Below, one piece after another: positions 14,552 through 18,094 of a stretch of 18,094 nt of DNA (positions within the stretch are counted from its first letter, which is position 1; each line of letters starts with the position of its first letter). The DNA comes from JANFXS01 sp022791155 (lineage in GTDB: Bacteria; Bacillota; Clostridia; Lachnospirales; Anaerotignaceae). The DNA is taken from assembly GCA_949743895.1 (NCBI GenBank), contig CATJUX010000029.1, positions 1 through 18,094 of the forward strand, in the 5' to 3' direction. Both the position numbers and the translations under genes were made by a program. A model generated the notes under the pieces. That model worked only from the letters and a program-made list of their open reading frames with translations. It had not been told where the DNA came from and did no database searches.

Positions 14552-15511
14552 TCAACAGCTCGTATTAGTTTTATTTATAAAATGGCAAGCGACAAAATGT
14601 CCGCTTCTGCCTTCCAAAGAAACAAGTTCTGGTTTATTTTTCACACACGTTTCTTCAGCATATAAACACCTGTTTTGAAAAACACAGCCACTACCAAAAG
14701 CAACTCTTTCCTCATATTCTTCATACAAAACTTTCCTTTTTTGTCTGTCACGTGGATTTGGAACAAGAACTGCTGCGAAAAGCGCCTGTGAATAAGGATG
14801 CAAGGCTTTATTGCCGATTTTGGGAATAATTTCCACTATATTTCCCAAATACATAACAACAATTCTGTCGCATATACGATTTACAGCTGATATATCATGA
14901 GAAATAAACAGATATGTGAAACCCATTTGTTCTTTAAGTTCTGTGAGCAAATTCAAAATCTGATTTCTAACAGCATAATCCACACTTGACACGACCTCAT
15001 CACACACAACAAACTTCGGCTTCAACACAAGTGCTCTTGCTATGCCAACTCTTTGCCTCTGTCCACCGCTCAATTCGCTGACGTGGCGTGACATATAACT
15101 TTTATTTAATCCAACCTTTGAAAGAATTTCTTCAATTTCTTTTTCCTTTTTGTCATATTCTCCTTTTGTATAGCTGTTTAATGGCTCCATGACAATTTGC
15201 TTCACGGTAAAATATGGGTTAAAAGCGTTTGGGCTATTTTGAAATATCATTTGCATATTTCTTCTTATTGTCCTCATTTTTTCAAACGAAAAGTCGGTTA
15301 TATCTTCGCCATCAAAAATCACTCTGCCACTTGTGGCATTTTCCAATTTGAGCAGAAGTTTGCCGAGAGTGCTTTTTCCGCATCCGCTTTCGCCCACAAG
15401 GCCAAGTATCTCGCCTTTTTTTATTTCAAAGCTTACATCATTTATGGCAGTAACAGTGTTATCTTTTTTTTCATACACTTTCGAGAGATTTACAGCCTCA
15501 ATTAAATTCAT
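14552..15511 (-). CDS. nikE: Nickel-type ABC transporter ATP-binding protein (NikE)
   Basis: A 319-residue cytoplasmic ATPase. Landmarks: Walker A GESGCGKST at 40-48, Q-loop Q91, canonical signature LSGGQRQR at 147-154, Walker B FVVCDE at 167-172 and switch H205. The D-loop region reads DEVVSSVD where relatives have DEPVSALD, so the conserved proline is Val and the Ala-Leu pair is Ser-Val. The C-terminal oligo_HPY-type tail has LHPYS at 237-241 and a four-cysteine set (C276, C282, C289, C309), as in DppF. It starts 18 bases after nikD, with AAGGA upstream, and is followed by nikA. NikE is inferred from the NikA-like partner; on its own it could be called a DppF/OppF homologue. Confidence 0.87.
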   Translation of the reverse strand: MNLIEAVNLSKVYEKKDNTVTAINDVSFEIKKGEILGLVGESGCGKSTLGKLLLKLENATSGRVIFDGEDITDFSFEKMRTIRRNMQMIFQNSPNAFNPYFTVKQIVMEPLNSYTKGEYDKKEKEIEEILSKVGLNKSYMSRHVSELSGGQRQRVGIARALVLKPKFVVCDEVVSSVDYAVRNQILNLLTELKEQMGFTYLFISHDISAVNRICDRIVVMYLGNIVEIIPKIGNKALHPYSQALFAAVLVPNPRDRQKRKVLYEEYEERVAFGSGCVFQNRCLYAEETCVKNKPELVSLEGRSGHFVACHFINKTNTSC

Positions 15512-15529
15512 TTGTCTACATTCCTTCTT

Positions 15530-16315
15530 TTAATATATTGCTTTCAAAAGTGATTTTGTATATGGGTGCACAGGTTTTTCAAATATGTCAAACACAGTTC
15601 CATGCTCAACGACTTTCCCATTGTGCATCACATATACATAGTCCGCTGTCTGGGCCACAACTCCCAAATCGTGAGTAATAAGCATGATTGACATTCCCTC
15701 ATCTTTAAGCTGCACAAGTTCATCAAGTATAGCCGCCTGTATAGTAAGGTCAATGGCAGTTGTGGGCTCGTCAGCAATGAGAAGAGCTGGTTTTGTTAAA
15801 AGTGCCATGGCCACCATAACCCTTTGACACATGCCGCCGCTTAACTCAAAAGGATAGCTCTCCATTATTTTTTCAGCATTTTTCAAACCAACCTTTTTGA
15901 GCACATTTACACAATCTCTAAAAACACTCTGCTTTTTTACGCTTTTATCATGCAGTTTTATGGCTTCCCAAAGTTGCTTTTTCACTTTAACAACAGGATT
16001 CATAGCGCTTGAAGGGTCTTGAAATATCATAGATATTTCTTTTCCTCGTATACTCATCATTTCTCTTTCACTTAGATTGGCTATGTTTTTTCCATTAAGT
16101 ATAATATCGCCAGAAACAATTTTTCCCGGTTCATCTATAAGCCTCAACACAGACATGGCTGTGACGGACTTTCCGCTTCCGCTCTCACCTACAACAGCTG
16201 TTATTTTTGCTCTTTGTATGTCTAAATCAATATTGTCAACAGCTTTCACCACTCCTGATTTTCGAAAAAAATATGTTTTCAGCCCTTTGATGCTAAGAAT
16301 AAGCTCGTCATTCAT
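15530..16315 (-). CDS. nikD: Nickel-type ABC transporter ATP-binding protein (NikD)
   Basis: A 261-residue ATPase, about the length of E. coli NikD. Start ATG 16315 is preferred over the open frame reaching 16402, because the extra residues only re-read the end of nikC and a GGGGAAAG site lies five bases upstream. Landmarks: Walker A GESGSGKSV at 43-51, Q-loop Q99, signature LSGGMCQR at 158-165, Walker B LLIADE at 178-183, D-loop TAID and switch H215. It stops shortly after VHPYTKSLL, so it lacks the cysteine-rich C-terminal tail seen in its partner and in both ATPases of the other importer. It overlaps the end of nikC by eight bases, indicating coupled translation. Confidence 0.88.
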   Translation of the reverse strand: MNDELILSIKGLKTYFFRKSGVVKAVDNIDLDIQRAKITAVVGESGSGKSVTAMSVLRLIDEPGKIVSGDIILNGKNIANLSEREMMSIRGKEISMIFQDPSSAMNPVVKVKKQLWEAIKLHDKSVKKQSVFRDCVNVLKKVGLKNAEKIMESYPFELSGGMCQRVMVAMALLTKPALLIADEPTTAIDLTIQAAILDELVQLKDEGMSIMLITHDLGVVAQTADYVYVMHNGKVVEHGTVFDIFEKPVHPYTKSLLKAIY

Positions 16316-17177
16316 TTTTTCTTTCCCCACTTTTTTCTCCAGAAACACAAGAAAGCATGTCACTGATTCCCTCACCAAACATGTTAAGACCAAAAATGAC
16401 AAGCATTATAGCCATTCCCGGCCAAAACATGAGCATAGGCTCTGTTGTTATAAACTGTCTTCCATCATTGAGCATAACTCCCCAGTCGGCTGCGGGCGGC
16501 TGCAGGCCAAGACCAATAAAAGAAAAACTGGCCATATGAGTTATTACAGCTGCAATTCTCATAGTTGCCAAAACCGCTATTGGCGATATTGAATTAAGCA
16601 ATATATGTTTAAGTATAATCGTTTTTCTTGAACAGCCAGAAGCTATGGCGGCCAAAACAAAGTCTTTCTCTTTTATTTGTATAACAACACCTCTGACAAT
16701 TCTTGCAAAAGGCGCCCACCACAAACAAATGAAGACAAGCATTATATTTTTTGCACTGCTTCCAAATATACCAACTATAGCAAGCGCAAGAAGGCTTGAT
16801 GGAAATGTCGATGCTATATCTGATAAACGCATTATGACGTTGTCAACCCATCCACCCAAATATCCGGCTGTTATCCCCAAAAAAGCGCCTTCCACAAGTA
16901 TAAATGAAATCACAACAAGAGCGTTGATCAAAGAAGTTCTTGTGCCAAATAGAATTCTTGAGAATATGCATCTTCCCATTTGGTCAGTGCCAAATGGATA
17001 TTCCAAAGAAGGTGCCAAAAATTTGTTCTCAATGTTCACAGCTATGGGATCATGCGGTGCTATATAATTTGCCATTGTTCCTGCCAAAAGAAAAATAATT
17101 ATAATAATTGCTCCTAACATTGCAAGCTTGTTGCTTCCAATTTTATTAAAAACATTTTTGCAAATTCTTCTTTGCAT
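16308..17177 (-). CDS. nikC: Nickel-type ABC transporter permease (NikC)
   Basis: A 289-residue inner-membrane permease. A first helix spans about 19-37, followed by APHDPIAV and the FGTDQMGRCIFSRILFG segment of the DppC/NikC family. Later landmarks are the GGWVDNVIMRLSD helix, EAA-type loop at 176-196 (AAIASGC, HILLNS), and SFIGLGLQPPAADWGVMLNDGR. The APHDP and MLNDGR motifs resemble E. coli NikC more than DppC, in line with the NikA-like binding protein. AGGAGAG ahead of the ATG overlaps the TAG stop of nikB, so the two permeases are tightly linked. The C-terminus is somewhat polar and lysine-rich (GEKSGERKNE), probably cytoplasmic. Confidence 0.88.
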   Translation of the reverse strand: MQRRICKNVFNKIGSNKLAMLGAIIIIIFLLAGTMANYIAPHDPIAVNIENKFLAPSLEYPFGTDQMGRCIFSRILFGTRTSLINALVVISFILVEGAFLGITAGYLGGWVDNVIMRLSDIASTFPSSLLALAIVGIFGSSAKNIMLVFICLWWAPFARIVRGVVIQIKEKDFVLAAIASGCSRKTIILKHILLNSISPIAVLATMRIAAVITHMASFSFIGLGLQPPAADWGVMLNDGRQFITTEPMLMFWPGMAIMLVIFGLNMFGEGISDMLSCVSGEKSGERKNE

Positions 17178-17188
17178 AGTTTTCTCTC

Positions 17189-18094
17189 CTAACCAAGCTT
17201 AATTTTCGGGTTTATATAAACATAAGCCATATCAAGTGTGAGATTTACCATTATATAAGAAAAAGCTGCTATCATAATGTATCCTTGTATGACCGGAAAA
17301 TCTTTAAGCTTAATGCTGTCAACAGCAAACTTTCCTATGCCATTCCACGAAAATATTGTTTCGCAGGCAAAACTCCCTGTAAGCAAAGATCCAAAATTTG
17401 TTCCCATAAGCGCCAAACATGGCACAAACGCATTTTTTAGCCCATGTTTGACCAGTGCCCCCATGCGGCTCAACCCTTTAGCCCTTGCCAGTTTCATATA
17501 GTCAAAATTTTTAATCTCTACAAGGTTATTTCTTAAAAGCCTTGCATATTGTGCCGAAAAAGCAAAACTTAAAGTGATTGCTGGAAGGAATATATTTTGC
17601 ATCTTACTTCCTGATATAACTGGAAATATATTGCATTTAACAGCAAAAATATACAAAAGCATAAGTCCAATCCAATAATCAGGCATTGTGGCAAATGCCG
17701 TTGTCGCCACTCTTAAAACATGATCTATGGCTTTGTTTTGATGCCTCGCCGAAATAAGACCTATGGGAACAGCTGTAACAACAGAAAACAGAATAGCTGT
17801 AACAGCCAACTTAAATGTGGCTGGAAATTTTTCGAATATTTCGTCTAAAACAGGCTTTTTTGTTTGAAGCGAGTTTCCAAAGTCAAGTCTCATGGCTTTT
17901 CCAAGCCATGATAAATATTGCTCTGCAACTGATTTGTTAAGGCCAAGTTCCTCTCTCACAGCCTCCAAATTTTTTTCCGTAATTTCAACGCCATCGCTCC
18001 TAAGAGTTATAATTGCTATATCGCCTGCCGAAAGATTGTTCAAAGTAAATGCAAGAAGCGACACAATAAAAAGCATAGGTATAACTTGAAGCAA
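17189..18094 (-). CDS. nikB: Nickel-type ABC transporter permease (NikB), 5' end outside window
   Basis: A partial permease of 301 visible residues. The first visible codon is TTG (Leu) at the window edge and is not the start: in E. coli NikB the matching VIPMLF-type segment lies about ten residues in, so only a short basic N-terminus is missing. Matches to NikB as remembered include SAGD, the EELGL region, DFGNSLQTKKPVLDEI, LISARH, MPDYWIGL, LLRNN and LARAKGL with HGLKNA (the EAA loop). ETIFSWNGIGKFAVDSI, PVIQGY and a C-terminal YINPKIK also fit. It is the first visible gene of the operon; promoter and any upstream genes lie beyond 18094. Confidence 0.87.
   Translation of the reverse strand: MLQVIPMLFIVSLLAFTLNNLSAGDIAIITLRSDGVEITEKNLEAVREELGLNKSVAEQYLSWLGKAMRLDFGNSLQTKKPVLDEIFEKFPATFKLAVTAILFSVVTAVPIGLISARHQNKAIDHVLRVATTAFATMPDYWIGLMLLYIFAVKCNIFPVISGSKMQNIFLPAITLSFAFSAQYARLLRNNLVEIKNFDYMKLARAKGLSRMGALVKHGLKNAFVPCLALMGTNFGSLLTGSFACETIFSWNGIGKFAVDSIKLKDFPVIQGYIMIAAFSYIMVNLTLDMAYVYINPKIKLG

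Noticed and set aside
16316..16402. 29-codon N-terminal extension of the NikD-type ATPase
   Set aside because: It overlaps nikC in another frame; family alignment and a purine-rich ribosome site favour ATG 16315.
16077..16592. 171-codon plus-strand open frame opposite nikC and nikD
   Set aside because: It spans two recognised genes antisense and has no family features; an AT-rich shadow.
1..18094. CRISPR array, insertion sequence, tRNA/rRNA or prophage
   Set aside because: No regularly spaced repeats, transposase or integrase motifs, terminal inverted repeats or RNA gene signatures were seen on either strand.

Overview
The window looks like chromosome from a low-GC, anaerobic Firmicute, probably a clostridial or Lachnospiraceae-type bacterium. 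The reasons are AT-rich spacers, strong AGGAGG/GGGGG ribosome sites, Gram-positive style lipoprotein signal peptides with long polar linkers, and the closest remembered relatives of the encoded proteins. No database was searched, so the taxon is an inference. Nothing in the window looks like a mobile element, phage gene, tRNA, rRNA or CRISPR array.

Layout. (1) Bases 1-354 (+) hold the 3' end of a LarA-like protein (lactate racemase family, nickel-pincer enzymes), followed by a clear intrinsic terminator at 456-494. (2) Bases 766-8881 (-) form a seven-gene operon transcribed right to left: a binding lipoprotein (dppA type), two permeases, two ATPases, an amidohydrolase with imidazolonepropionase-like motifs, and an M20D N-acyl-amino-acid amidohydrolase. 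Spacing is tight except for an 80-bp and a 135-bp gap, each holding a perfect or near-perfect stem-loop. (3) Bases 9330-10496 (-) encode a PucR/CdaR-type regulator. (4) Divergent from it, 10879-11898 (+) encodes an AstE/aspartoacylase-like zinc deacylase, closed by a strong terminator at 11958-12009. (5) Bases 12120-18094 (-) hold a second ABC importer in the order nikB (cut by the window edge), nikC, nikD, nikE, nikA, then a SAM-dependent methyltransferase. The binding protein closely resembles NikA, so nickel or a nickel-chelator complex is the likely cargo.

How they may work together. Regions 2-4 read as one regulon. The regulator sits between an importer operon and a divergent hydrolase, and the spacers on both sides are crowded with TTGTA/TACAA motifs, including a 20-bp perfect palindrome and several dyads, which are candidate operators. 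The cargo is probably a small amide or peptide-like compound: three unrelated metallohydrolases (M20D, amidohydrolase superfamily, AstE/AspA) could take it apart in the cytoplasm. The exact substrate cannot be read from the sequence.

Region 5 is a separate metal-uptake operon. Its terminal methyltransferase may act on a chelator or on a nickel-linked metabolite. A nickel thread (LarA-like enzyme at one end, Nik transporter at the other) is suggestive but unproven.
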